Below are positions 24,022 to 31,870 of a stretch of DNA of 64,000 bases, one piece after another. A program made the position numbers and the translations under genes. The notes beneath the pieces are model-generated. The model worked only from the letters and a program-made list of their open reading frames with translations, did no database searches and was not told where the DNA came from. Every line of letters begins with the position of its first letter. The first letter of the stretch is position 1. Origin of the DNA: Aquibium microcysteis (lineage in GTDB: Bacteria; Pseudomonadota; Alphaproteobacteria; Rhizobiales; Rhizobiaceae); assembly GCF_014495845.1 (NCBI RefSeq), contig NZ_CP061080.1, positions 2,655,001-2,719,000 on the forward strand, read 5' to 3'.

Positions 24022-24143
24022 TACCGGCGACTCCGGGTTTCGAACGGGCGAGACGCCTCCGCCTCTGCCAGTGCCTGCCTCCGCCTCTGCCCCTGCCCCT
24101 GCCGTTCCGGGAGCACCTGCAACGTAGCAACGCCGTCATCCTC

Positions 24144-24154
24144 GGGCTTGTCCC
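24144..24154. repeat. Target site duplication of the IS (left)
   Basis: GGGCTTGTCCC directly precedes the left inverted repeat and recurs at 25491-25501. Eleven bp is in the 10-12 bp range known for IS4-type elements. The boundary is uncertain by a few bases because both IS ends abut C/G runs. Confidence 0.8.
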
Positions 24155-25490
24155 CATACGCGCTAACATAGCTGCCGATGTGCAATTGCGCGCCGTCGTC
24201 GCGGTGGCTCGCGCAGTCGGTGGAGCAGACGGTCGATGGGGATCCGTCTGGTTGGTCCCTGCAGGACCGCCAGGGAGATGTTGGCGAGCGCCATGGCTGC
24301 GAGACGCCAGATCGGCAGGGCGGCCCGGTTCAGGCGGCCAGGGGGAGAGAGTCCGGCGCCTCGGGACCGAGGGCCGGCAGGTCGTCTTCGGTCAGCAGGG
24401 CGGCCAGAAGGGCGGTGTTGATCCACAGGCGCGCCAGGTTGGGATCTTTTGCGCGGAGGTCTTCCAGGCCCACCAGCGACTTCATCCGTTTGAACGCCAG
24501 CTCGACCTGCCATCGCAGCCGATAGGTCGAGGCGAGCCGTTCGGGCGGCCAGCCGTCCGACGGGAGCGACGTCAGCAGCACCAGACAACCGGCCATCTCG
24601 ATGCCGGCCTCGCTGGGCTCGTACCCCGCCTTGGCGGCCAGACGGCGCGCCGCGCGCCTGGCCTTCGCCGCCGCCTCGGGCGGCAGGGGCAGGATCACCA
24701 CCCGGGCGGCCACCTCGACCTTCGACTTGCGGTCCTGGACCCTCACCGGCCGATCGAGCACGCCCTTCTCGCCCGCCTCGCGGCACAGCGCCAGACGATC
24801 CAGCAGCCGACCCTCCCCATCCACCAGGCGCGGATGGGTCGAAGGGGCGCGAACCAGGAACGCGCCGCCAGCCTCGACCACCCGAGCCAGATCGTCCGCC
24901 CTGGCGTGGGCGCGATCGGCGATCCGCAATTCGCCGGCCTGGACGACGCCGCGCGACAACCGCTCGGCATCATGCCGATCGGTCACGTCCACCGAACACA
25001 GCCTGAGCCTCGAGAGGTCGAACACCGTATGCACCATCCAATAGGCCCGCTTGGGTCCGGGCGGCGCCACCACCGTGGCGTCGACCGCCATCATCCGCAG
25101 TCCGCCGCTCGAACCGGCCAGGGCTTCGGGGCAGCGCTCGGCGAGCAGGTCCGAGACCAGGTCGCCCACCCAGTCGGCACTGGCCTTCAGCCGCCTGAGC
25201 ATCGCCACGTCGGACATCGACGCCAGGCCTCGCTGCTCGGCCCAGGCCGCCAGCGTGCGAAGCGAAAACCGCCCCAGCACATAGGCGAAACACAACCGCA
25301 ACAGAATTGTGGCGCTGGACACCTGCCGCTTTCGAAGCAGCGCACCCGCCTCCCGCGCGCTCCTCGTCAACTCCTCCTCCGAGCCCAGTCGCGCGACCAG
25401 CTCGTCCCAATTCCATGCGTGCAGCGAATCATTCATGCGCCAAACGAATCACGCGGCGAATGCACCGTCAACGCTATGTTAGCGCGTATG
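24155..25490 (-). mobile_element. IS4-family insertion sequence (1336 bp)
   Basis: Perfect 18-bp terminal inverted repeats CATACGCGCTAACATAGC (24155-24172) and its complement (25473-25490), with looser similarity a further ~18 bp inward. One transposase gene lies inside on the minus strand. It is flanked by 11-bp direct repeats and inserted in the loop of a palindromic repeat. Both ends and the open reading frame look intact, so the element may be active. Confidence 0.9.
24330..25436 (-). CDS. IS4-family transposase
   Basis: 368 residues with a DDE catalytic triad: D119 (MMAVDATVV), D174 (IADRAH) and E312. E312 is in a textbook IS4 signature Y-(2)-R-(3)-E-(6)-K at Y305, R308, E312 and K319. 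The N-terminal region (about 1-110) carries the usual IS4 domain with LRLCFAYVLGRFSLRTLAAW. The start ATG is 37 bp inside the right inverted repeat. No frameshift was seen. Confidence 0.93.
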   Translation of the reverse strand: MNDSLHAWNWDELVARLGSEEELTRSAREAGALLRKRQVSSATILLRLCFAYVLGRFSLRTLAAWAEQRGLASMSDVAMLRRLKASADWVGDLVSDLLAERCPEALAGSSGGLRMMAVDATVVAPPGPKRAYWMVHTVFDLSRLRLCSVDVTDRHDAERLSRGVVQAGELRIADRAHARADDLARVVEAGGAFLVRAPSTHPRLVDGEGRLLDRLALCREAGEKGVLDRPVRVQDRKSKVEVAARVVILPLPPEAAAKARRAARRLAAKAGYEPSEAGIEMAGCLVLLTSLPSDGWPPERLASTYRLRWQVELAFKRMKSLVGLEDLRAKDPNLARLWINTALLAALLTEDDLPALGPEAPDSLPLAA

Positions 25491-25501
25491 GGGCTTGTCC
25501 C
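25491..25501. repeat. Target site duplication of the IS (right)
   Basis: GGGCTTGTCCC, identical to 24144-24154. Joining the flanks restores CCTCGGGCTTGTCCCGAGG, exactly the intact palindrome at about 25797-25817. Confidence 0.8.
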
Positions 25502-25693
25502 GAGGATCTGTCATGGCGGGCGATTGCACGCTTCTCGGCGTCGTACGGAAGCCACGGAAGCGCTTTGCCGGCAAAGGCTGGCAGATCCTCGGGACAAGCC
25601 CGAGGATGACGGCGGCGGGACGTGACGGGCAGGCGCCGCCTCCGCCTCAGCGCGATTTGCAATCGTCGCTCAGACGATCGCAAGCCGGTTCGC

Positions 25694-25975
25694 CGGCAGG
25701 GCTTGACACCAGCATCTCCGGGCTTCGACCGGGCGAGACACCTCCGCCTCCGCCTCTGCCGTTACGAGGGCACGTTCGAAACGGGGCGGGGCGTCATCCT
25801 CGGGCTTGTCCCGAGGATCTGCCAGCCGTTGCCAGAGGGGCTGTTCCGAGGCTCCCGCGCGATGTCGAGACGCGTAGGATCGCCGGCCATGGCAGACCCT
25901 CGGGACAGACGCGAGGATGACGGCGGCGGAGTTGCCACGGCGTTGGAATCCCCGCCAGGCCTCCGCCTCAGCGCG
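25694..25975. repeat. Intergenic composite repeat, right copy
   Basis: A 282-bp diverged copy of 24009-25654 without the IS, separated from it by about 39 bp. It contains the intact palindrome GTCATCCTCGGGCTTGTCCC-GAGGATCTG at about 25792-25820 and a decayed inverse copy near 25893-25925. Its right end CTCCGCCTCAGCGCG (25961-25975) includes the TGA stop of the leftward GntR gene. No coding sequence was found between 24022 and 25967 other than the transposase. Confidence 0.7.
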
Positions 25976-26777
25976 GTCGGCCGCCGCCCCCCTGCGTGGC
26001 GATCACCTCGTCCGTATTCGCAAGCAGGCGTCGGACGGCCTTGCGCGCTGCGTCCGGCCGCTGGAGCCGGATCGTTCGCTCGATCTCCTCGTGCAGGTCC
26101 TGCGCATGGCGGATGTCGTTGACCTCGCGCGTGACGAAGACGAACAGGCCTTCGAGCGCCGAATCGATCAGGGCGCCGAGCGGCAGCAGCAGCTCGTTGC
26201 CGGCCGCCCGCAGGATCGCCAGGTGGAAGCGCGTGTCGGCGGCGGTCCGCTCGCTCAGCGTCGGCGCCGTGCCCATCTCGCGGCAGGCCTTGCTGATCGC
26301 CTCCATCTGGTCCTCGCTCCGCCGCACGGCAGCGAGGGCGGCCGCTTCCGGCTCGATGATGTAGCGGAATTCCTGCACGGTCTTCAGGAAGGCGTGGCGT
26401 TCCGGCGAGGCCGCGTACCAGGTCAGCACCTCGCGGTCGAGCAGGTTCCAGCGCTCCCGCGGCTCCACCCAGCTGCCGATCTTGGGCCGCGAGGCGAGCA
26501 GGTTCTTCGCCATCAGCATCTTGATGGCCTCGCGCACCACCGACCGCCCCACGCCGAACATCTCGGACCATTCCGCCTCGTTGGGCAGGATCGAGCCGGG
26601 CGGATAGTCGCCGCGCACGATCCGCTGGCCGATCTCGTTGGCGACCGAAAAATGGACGAAGGTGCCGGCGATGCGCGGCGAGACCTGCCTCGTGACCATC
26701 GGCCGGGCGGCGGGCGGCGCGGCCTCGGGAACTGGCGTCCTGCCCGATCCGCCGTCCTTGGTCTTCCTGCCCGCCAC
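25968..26777 (-). CDS. GntR-family (FCD) transcriptional regulator
   Basis: 269 residues from GTG 26777, chosen for the strong TGAGGGCGGGC just before it, 11 bp after the permease stop. An ATG at 26699 (MVTRQVSPRIAG) is the alternative. A winged helix lies around residues 40-105 (EWSEMFGVGRSVVREAIKML) and an FCD ligand domain follows. It is third in the leftward unit ATPase-permease-regulator. It probably controls this sugar locus through the palindromes between 28600 and 28633. Its last codons lie inside a repeat element. Confidence 0.85.
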   Translation of the reverse strand: MAGRKTKDGGSGRTPVPEAAPPAARPMVTRQVSPRIAGTFVHFSVANEIGQRIVRGDYPPGSILPNEAEWSEMFGVGRSVVREAIKMLMAKNLLASRPKIGSWVEPRERWNLLDREVLTWYAASPERHAFLKTVQEFRYIIEPEAAALAAVRRSEDQMEAISKACREMGTAPTLSERTAADTRFHLAILRAAGNELLLPLGALIDSALEGLFVFVTREVNDIRHAQDLHEEIERTIRLQRPDAARKAVRRLLANTDEVIATQGGGGRPR

Positions 26778-26788
26778 GATGCCCGCCC

Positions 26789-27811
26789 TCAATGATCGCT
26801 TTCGCGATAGGCCCGGATGCGGTCGAACGCAACGGCGAGCACGATGAAACTGCCCACGAACGCGCCCTGCCAGAAGGTGCTGATGCCGAGCAGGATCAGG
26901 CTGTTGCGGATCACCTCGATCAGCGCCGCGCCCACGACCGAGCCGAACACGGTGCCGGCCCCGCCGAGCAGGTTTGCCCCGCCGATCACGGTCGCGGCGA
27001 TGACGGAGAGCTCCATCGACTGGCCGAGATTGGTGGTGACGCCGCCGAGCCAGCCGGCCTCCAGCACACCGGCGATGCCGGCCATCAGCGCGGAGAACAT
27101 GTAGACGCTGATCTTGACCCGCGTCACCGCGATCCCGGTCAGCACGGCCGCCCGCTCGTTGGCGCCGATGGCGAAGACATGCGTGCCCCAGCGGGTCCAT
27201 TTGAGGATCAGTCCCGTCACCACGGCCAGGACGAAGAGAGCGATGACCGGATTGGCGATGCCGAAGCTCGCCCCGCCCCCGAGGAAGAACAGCAGCTTCT
27301 CGTCGGGGCCGAACTGGAAGATCATCTTGTTGTTGGACAGCACCATCGCCGCGCTGCGGGCGATCGACAGCATGCCGAGCGTCACCACGAAAGGCGGGAT
27401 GCGCAGATAGGCGATCAGCACGCCGTTGACGAAGCCGACCAGAAGCGACGCCGCGAGCGCGAGCGCCGCGCCGACGGCCAGCGGATATCCCGCATTCATG
27501 GTGATCGCCAGCACCATGGCCGACAGGCACAGCACCGATCCGACCGACAGGTCGATGCCGCCGGAAATGATCACCACCGTCATGCCGAGCGCGACGATGG
27601 CCACGAAGGCGAAATTGCGCGTCACGTTGAACAGGTTCTGCGAGGTGGCGAAGGTGTCGGTAGCGAGCGCCAGCGACACGCAGGCGATCACCGCCGCCAC
27701 GAACACCCAGAAGGCTTGCTGCGAGAGCAGTCGGCCGAGCGGCGAATGCGTTTCCCGCGCGATCGCACCGTCGATGCCGGCCGCGGCTGTCGTGTTCGTC
27801 GTCTCAGGCAT
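26789..27811 (-). CDS. Sugar ABC transporter permease (RbsC/FrcC-like)
   Basis: 340 residues with about ten membrane helices in the BPD_transp_2 fold. Diagnostic motifs are ISGGIDLSVGSV, GFVNGVLIAYLRIPPFVVTL and IGGANLLGGAGTVFGSVVGA. It would form the inner-membrane channel of a CUT2-class importer with the single-domain ATPase encoded just upstream; their ends overlap by 8 nt. The matching periplasmic protein is probably the one at 29729-30718, across the divergent promoter. Confidence 0.9.
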   Translation of the reverse strand: MPETTNTTAAAGIDGAIARETHSPLGRLLSQQAFWVFVAAVIACVSLALATDTFATSQNLFNVTRNFAFVAIVALGMTVVIISGGIDLSVGSVLCLSAMVLAITMNAGYPLAVGAALALAASLLVGFVNGVLIAYLRIPPFVVTLGMLSIARSAAMVLSNNKMIFQFGPDEKLLFFLGGGASFGIANPVIALFVLAVVTGLILKWTRWGTHVFAIGANERAAVLTGIAVTRVKISVYMFSALMAGIAGVLEAGWLGGVTTNLGQSMELSVIAATVIGGANLLGGAGTVFGSVVGAALIEVIRNSLILLGISTFWQGAFVGSFIVLAVAFDRIRAYRESDH

Positions 27812-28544
27812 GCTCGATCGCTCCGGTGATGAGACCGGTGATTTCCTCCGGCGACGTCGCCGCGGTCGGCTTGTCGGCCACCTTGGTGCCGCGCCGCATC
27901 ACCACGATGCGGTCGGTGACGGCGAAGACGTCGGGCATGCGGTGGCTGATCAGGACGACGGCGATCCCCTGCCGCTTCAGTTCCCGGATCAGGTTCAGCA
28001 CCTCGGCGACCTGGCGCACGGAGATCGCCGCGGTCGGCTCGTCCATCAGCACGATGTCGGCGTCGCTCAGCCGCGTGCGGGCGATGGCCACCGCCTGGCG
28101 CTGGCCGCCCGACATAGACTTCACCGTGTCGCGCGGCCGCGTCTCCGACTTCAGTTCCTTGAACAGCTCGGCCGCGCGCCGGTTCATCGCGCCGTAGTCG
28201 AGGATGCGGAACGGCCCGACCGACCGCGTCAGTTCGCGGCCGAGGAAGACGTTCACCGCCGCCGTCAGATTGTCGCACAATGCGAGGTCCTGGTAGACGA
28301 TCTCGATGCCGTGCTGGCGCGCGTCCAGCGGCCCGTCGAAGACGATCGGCCGGTCCTTGATGAAGACCCTGCCATGGGTCGGCCGGAAGTTGCCGGCGAT
28401 GATCTTCACCAGCGTCGACTTGCCCGCACCATTGTCCCCCATCAGGCCGAGGATCTCGCCCGGCTGCAGCGACAGCGACACGTCGTTGAGCGCGTGAATC
28501 GCGCCGAACTGCTTGGAGATTCCTTCCAGCCGCAGAGCCGTCAT
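27804..28544 (-). CDS. Sugar ABC transporter ATPase, single-domain (FrcA-like)
   Basis: 246 residues, one nucleotide-binding domain only, unlike the usual two-domain RbsA type. Walker A GDNGAGKST is at 36-44, signature MSGGQRQ at 144-150, and Walker B LMDEPTAA starts at 166. The short form is typical of fructose FrcA-type CUT2 systems, where the ATPase works as a homodimer. First gene of the leftward unit, facing the epimerase across a 140-bp regulatory gap. Confidence 0.9.
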   Translation of the reverse strand: MTALRLEGISKQFGAIHALNDVSLSLQPGEILGLMGDNGAGKSTLVKIIAGNFRPTHGRVFIKDRPIVFDGPLDARQHGIEIVYQDLALCDNLTAAVNVFLGRELTRSVGPFRILDYGAMNRRAAELFKELKSETRPRDTVKSMSGGQRQAVAIARTRLSDADIVLMDEPTAAISVRQVAEVLNLIRELKRQGIAVVLISHRMPDVFAVTDRIVVMRRGTKVADKPTAATSPEEITGLITGAIEHA

Positions 28545-28599
28545 GCCCGTTCCTCCCGTCAGACGAGGTAGCGGATGCCGCCGTCATCCGTCAATAGTA

Positions 28600-28616
28600 G
28601 ACAAATCCGATTTATC
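28600..28616. promoter_or_regulatory. Palindromic operator 1 in the divergent sugar promoter
   Basis: GACAAATC-C-GATTTATC, an imperfect palindrome with two mismatched positions across the arms. AT-rich in an otherwise GC-rich region. Likely bound by the GntR protein of the leftward unit. Confidence 0.5.
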
Positions 28617-28618
28617 GT

Positions 28619-28633
28619 ATTTATCAGACAAAT
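28619..28633. promoter_or_regulatory. Palindromic operator 2 in the divergent sugar promoter
   Basis: ATTTATCAGACAAAT shares half-sites (GACAAAT / ATTTATC) with the first operator, in the opposite order. It lies just upstream of TTGACA at 28636-28641, a likely -35 box for the rightward epimerase operon, so the two sites could control both directions. Confidence 0.5.
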
Positions 28634-28684
28634 GCTTGACAAGCCGCCCTGCCCTGTTCTGTATTGCGCGGCGGGAGGAAGCCG

Positions 28685-29659
28685 ATGCTGGTTCTCGTGA
28701 CTGGAGCGACGGGGAAGGTCGGCCGCGCATTGATCGCGCGGCTCGGCGCCATGGCGCCGGACGTCAAGGTCCGTGCCCTCTGCCACAACCGCGTGCTGCC
28801 CGAGACCGACACGCTGTCCGTCGTCAGGGGCAGCATCGCGGACCGGGAGATCTGCCGCGCCGCGCTCGACGGCGTGACGCACGTGGTTCACCTCGCCACC
28901 TGCAAGGAGACGCCGGACGACGTCATGGACGTCACCGTGAAGGGCCTGTTCTGGCTCCTCGAAGCCTTCCGGGAGAGCCCCGTGGCGCAGCGCTTCGTCC
29001 TGATCGGCGGCGACGCGGCCGTCGGCCACTTCTTCCACCGGCACCCGCAGCCGATCACCGAGGATGCACCGCACAGGGCCTATCCCGGCTGCTACGCGCT
29101 TTCCAAGGTTCTGGAAGAGGTGATGCTGGAGCAATTCGGCATCCAGTACGGCATCGACTGGTGCTGCCTGCGCGCGCCATGGATCATGGAGAAGGACGAC
29201 TTCCGCTGCAGCCTGTCCTTCGGCGACGATCTCTTCGGCGGTCCCGACTGGAAAGAGATGGTCGGCCCAGAGGTCGCCCGCCGGAGCCGCGAGACCGGCG
29301 CCGTGCCGCTGCTTCTCGAGGAGGACGGCACGCCGCTGCGCCGCAACTTCGTCCATGTCGACGATCTGGTCGAGGCGATCCTGCTCGCCCTCACCGCGAA
29401 GGCGGCGCGCCAGCGCCTCTACAACATCTGCATGGACGAGCCGGTCGACTACGCCAAGGTCGCCGCCCATCTGGCGCGGACGCGGGGCCTGCCCGCGACC
29501 CCGGTGCGCGGCCCCTATGTCGGCAACTGGATGGACAACAGCCGGGCCAAGGCCGAGCTCGGCTGGCGCCCGGCCTACGACCTGGCGCGACTGATCGATT
29601 CCGCCTGGGACTATGCCCGCCCGCCCGAGGAACCGCGGCGGGTCTGGTACCCCGGCTGA
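28685..29659 (+). CDS. NAD-dependent epimerase/dehydratase-type SDR (uronate dehydrogenase-like)
   Basis: 324 residues from ATG 28685, preceded by GGGAGGAA; a TTG 21 bases upstream is less likely. Extended SDR fold with TGATGKVG at residues 6-13 and the catalytic pair Y137/K141 (YALSK). Members oxidise uronic acids to lactones or epimerise nucleotide sugars. The position as first gene of a sugar uptake operon favours a dehydrogenase acting on the imported sugar or sugar acid. The exact substrate cannot be read from sequence. Confidence 0.82.
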   Translation: MLVLVTGATGKVGRALIARLGAMAPDVKVRALCHNRVLPETDTLSVVRGSIADREICRAALDGVTHVVHLATCKETPDDVMDVTVKGLFWLLEAFRESPVAQRFVLIGGDAAVGHFFHRHPQPITEDAPHRAYPGCYALSKVLEEVMLEQFGIQYGIDWCCLRAPWIMEKDDFRCSLSFGDDLFGGPDWKEMVGPEVARRSRETGAVPLLLEEDGTPLRRNFVHVDDLVEAILLALTAKAARQRLYNICMDEPVDYAKVAAHLARTRGLPATPVRGPYVGNWMDNSRAKAELGWRPAYDLARLIDSAWDYARPPEEPRRVWYPG

Positions 29660-29728
29660 AGCCGCGCCGGCAGCGCCGGCACGGATGAACCGAAGACGAC
29701 TGCACAGACCAAGGGAGGACCAAACATC

Positions 29729-30718
29729 ATGAAGATCACCACACTGCTTCTCGCCGGCGCGGCCACGCTTGCCTTCGCAAGCGCCGCGCTCGCCCAGGAC
29801 AAGACCCTCGCCATCGTCGTAAAGGGGCTCGACAACCCCTTCTTCGAACAGGTCAACCTCGGCTGCCAGAAATGGAACGCCGAGAACAAGGGCTCCGAGT
29901 ACAAGTGCCTCTACACCGGCCCCGCCTCGAGCGCCGACGAAGCCGGCCAGATCCAGGTCGTCGACGACCTCCTGACGCGGCCGGACGTCGCGGCGATCGC
30001 CATCTCGCCCTCCAACGCCCCGCTGATGGCGCGCCTGCTGCGCGACCGCGCGCCCAAGATCCCCGTCATGACCATCGACGCCGACCTCGGCGCCGACGAC
30101 GCGGCCCTGCGCAAGACCTATCTCGGCACCGACAACTATCTGATGGGCGTCAAGTTCGCCGAGCACCTGAAGGCGCTCAAGCCGGATGGCGGCACCGTCT
30201 GCCTGCAGCTCGGCAACGTCGCGGCCGACAACATCAACCAGCGCGCCGCCGGCACGCGCGACACGCTGGGCGGCGAAAAGGGCATCGAGCGGCTGGCCGG
30301 CCAGGGCGGCTGGACCGAGATCGCCGGCTGTCCGGTCTTCACCAACGACCAGGCCGACCTCGCCAACCAGCAGATGGCGGACACCTTCACCGCCAATCCC
30401 GACCTGACCGCCTTCATGCTGATCGGCGGCTGGGCCCAGTTCGCCCCGCAGGCCTATGTCCAGGTCACCGACCAGGTCATGGACAAGCTGAAGTCCAAGA
30501 CGCTCGCCATCGTCGCCGGCGACACGCTGCCGCCGCAGATGGAAGCGCTGAAGGCCGGCCGCAGCCACGTCCAGGTCGGCCAACGGCCGTTCGAGATGGG
30601 CTATCGGGCGCCGAGCGTGATGATCGACCTGATCGACGGCAAGCCGGTCGACCCGATCATCTACACCGGGCTCGACGAATGCACCCAGGACAACGCCGAC
30701 AGCTGCATCGGCGGCTAG
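29729..30718 (+). CDS. Periplasmic sugar-binding protein (CUT2 class), first copy
   Basis: 329 residues with a Sec signal peptide (cleavage after about ALAQ, residue 23). The type I periplasmic-binding fold is visible: VVKGLDNPFFEQVNLG, IAISPSNAP and MTIDADLGADD. Several cysteines (C44, C56 and the C-terminal ECTQDNADSC) suggest disulfides. It differs from the second binding protein encoded next and probably serves the FrcA-like ATPase and permease on the left. A GC-rich hairpin follows its stop. Confidence 0.88.
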   Translation: MKITTLLLAGAATLAFASAALAQDKTLAIVVKGLDNPFFEQVNLGCQKWNAENKGSEYKCLYTGPASSADEAGQIQVVDDLLTRPDVAAIAISPSNAPLMARLLRDRAPKIPVMTIDADLGADDAALRKTYLGTDNYLMGVKFAEHLKALKPDGGTVCLQLGNVAADNINQRAAGTRDTLGGEKGIERLAGQGGWTEIAGCPVFTNDQADLANQQMADTFTANPDLTAFMLIGGWAQFAPQAYVQVTDQVMDKLKSKTLAIVAGDTLPPQMEALKAGRSHVQVGQRPFEMGYRAPSVMIDLIDGKPVDPIIYTGLDECTQDNADSCIGG

Positions 30719-30728
30719 CCCACCAACC

Positions 30729-30748
30729 GGCCCGGCTTCGGCCGGGCC
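30729..30748 (+). terminator. Hairpin after the first binding-protein gene
   Basis: GGCCCGGC-TTCG-GCCGGGCC: an 8-bp GC stem with a stable TTCG tetraloop 11 bp after the stop, but no T-run. More likely an mRNA-stabilising or attenuating structure that raises binding-protein expression over distal genes than a full terminator. Confidence 0.6.
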
Positions 30749-30830
30749 CCTTCCCTGTCCCGTCGAGCCCCGGCCGCCCATGTGCCCGGGACGGGACGTC
30801 ACGTGTTCCAGTCAACGCAAGGAGAGAACG

Positions 30831-31781
30831 ATGAGACTCCACACCACGGCCCTGGCGCTGTCGCTTGCGGCGGCGCTCGCCGCCACGACGGCGGTCGCTG
30901 AGGAGAAGAAGTCGATGGCCTTCGTGGTCAACGGCGCGTCCGATTTCTGGAAGCTCGCCGAGGCGGGCGTGAAGAAGGCGCAGGCCGAACTGCCCGGCTA
31001 CGATCTGCAGTTCAAATATCCCGAGCAGGCCGCCGCCGCCGTGCAGCAGCGCCTGATGGACGACCTCGTCGCCGCCGGCGTCTCGGCCATCATGGTCAGC
31101 GCCGTCGACCCGAAATCCTCCACCGACGCGCTCAACCGCATCGGCGGCCAGGTGCCGCTGTTCACCACCGATTCCGACGCGCCCGACACCAACCGCATCG
31201 CCTATATCGGCTCGTCCAACGGCGATGCCGGCCGGCAGGCCGGCGAGATCGCACTGAAGGCCCTGCCCGACGGCGGCAAGTGCATCGGCTTCGTCGGCCT
31301 TCCCGGCGCCGACAACGCGCGCGAGCGCATCGAGGGCATGAAGGCGGCCATCGCCGGCTCGAAGGTGGAGCTCGTCGACGTGCGCGGCGACGACATCGAC
31401 ATGACGCGGGCCAAGCGCAACGTCGAGGACGCGCTCGCCGCCAATCCCGACATCGACTGCATGGTCGGTTTCTACTCCTACAACCCGCCGCGCATCTACG
31501 AGGTGCTGAAGGAATCCGGCAAGCTCGGCGCGGTCACCGTGATCGCCTTCGACGAGGATCCGATCACGCTCGGCGGCGTCCGCGAGGGCTCAATCGCCGG
31601 AACGGTCGTCCAGCAGCCCTACGAATGGGGATACCAGGGCATGAAGCTGATGGCGAAGTTCCTGGAGGGCGACAAATCCGGCATTCCCGCCGACGGTCTG
31701 GTCATCGTCCCGACGAAGATCATCGACAAGGGCAATGTCGACGCGTTCGAGGCCGAGCTGAAGTCCAGGATCAGCGGCTGA
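30831..31781 (+). CDS. Periplasmic sugar-binding protein (RbsB-like), second copy
   Basis: 316 residues from ATG 30831, after GGAGAG. Signal peptide of about 22 residues. RbsB-type fold: MAFVVNGASDFWKLAEAGV, AIMVSAVDPKSSTDAL and YIGSSNGDAGRQAGEIAL. It is followed on the same strand by a two-domain ATPase and a permease, so it belongs to a complete second importer. Ligand unknown; the sugar in this locus may be an aldohexose or uronate-like compound, given the dehydrogenase upstream. Confidence 0.88.
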   Translation: MRLHTTALALSLAAALAATTAVAEEKKSMAFVVNGASDFWKLAEAGVKKAQAELPGYDLQFKYPEQAAAAVQQRLMDDLVAAGVSAIMVSAVDPKSSTDALNRIGGQVPLFTTDSDAPDTNRIAYIGSSNGDAGRQAGEIALKALPDGGKCIGFVGLPGADNARERIEGMKAAIAGSKVELVDVRGDDIDMTRAKRNVEDALAANPDIDCMVGFYSYNPPRIYEVLKESGKLGAVTVIAFDEDPITLGGVREGSIAGTVVQQPYEWGYQGMKLMAKFLEGDKSGIPADGLVIVPTKIIDKGNVDAFEAELKSRISG

Positions 31782-31793
31782 CGGTCTCGAGCC

Positions 31794-31830
31794 GGCAGGC
31801 CGGCCTGCACGTACCTCCCGCCGGCCTGCC
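31794..31830 (+). terminator. Hairpin between second binding protein and ATPase genes
   Basis: Perfect 11-bp arms GGCAGGCCGGC and GCCGGCCTGCC around a 15-nt loop, 13 bp after the binding-protein stop. There is no T-run, so partial attenuation or 3'-end protection of the binding-protein message is the likely role. Confidence 0.65.
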
Positions 31831-31870
31831 TGGCACCCGACCGACACCGAGCCAGCCACGCGCGCACGCC

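Larger units (their letters stand above)
24009..25654. repeat. Intergenic composite repeat, left copy (split by an IS)
   Basis: After removing the IS and one target duplication, this copy is about 299 bp and aligns end to end with 25694-25975. Shared parts, in order, are: CGGCAGGaCcTGAtACC; CTCCGGGtTTCGAaCGGGCG; a run of CCGCCTCTGCC-type units; GTCATCCTCGGGCTTGTCCC; its inverse CGGGACAAGCCCGAGGATGA; and CTCCGCCTCAGCGCG. The repeated palindrome TCCTCGGG-CTTGT-CCCGAGGA makes it REP-like. Its left end overlaps the stop of the preceding oxidoreductase gene. Confidence 0.75.

Noticed and set aside
24052..24112. Short CCGCCTCTGCC-type tandem units as a CRISPR array or coding repeats
   Set aside because: The units are irregular hexamer-like repeats without spacers and belong to the composite intergenic repeat.
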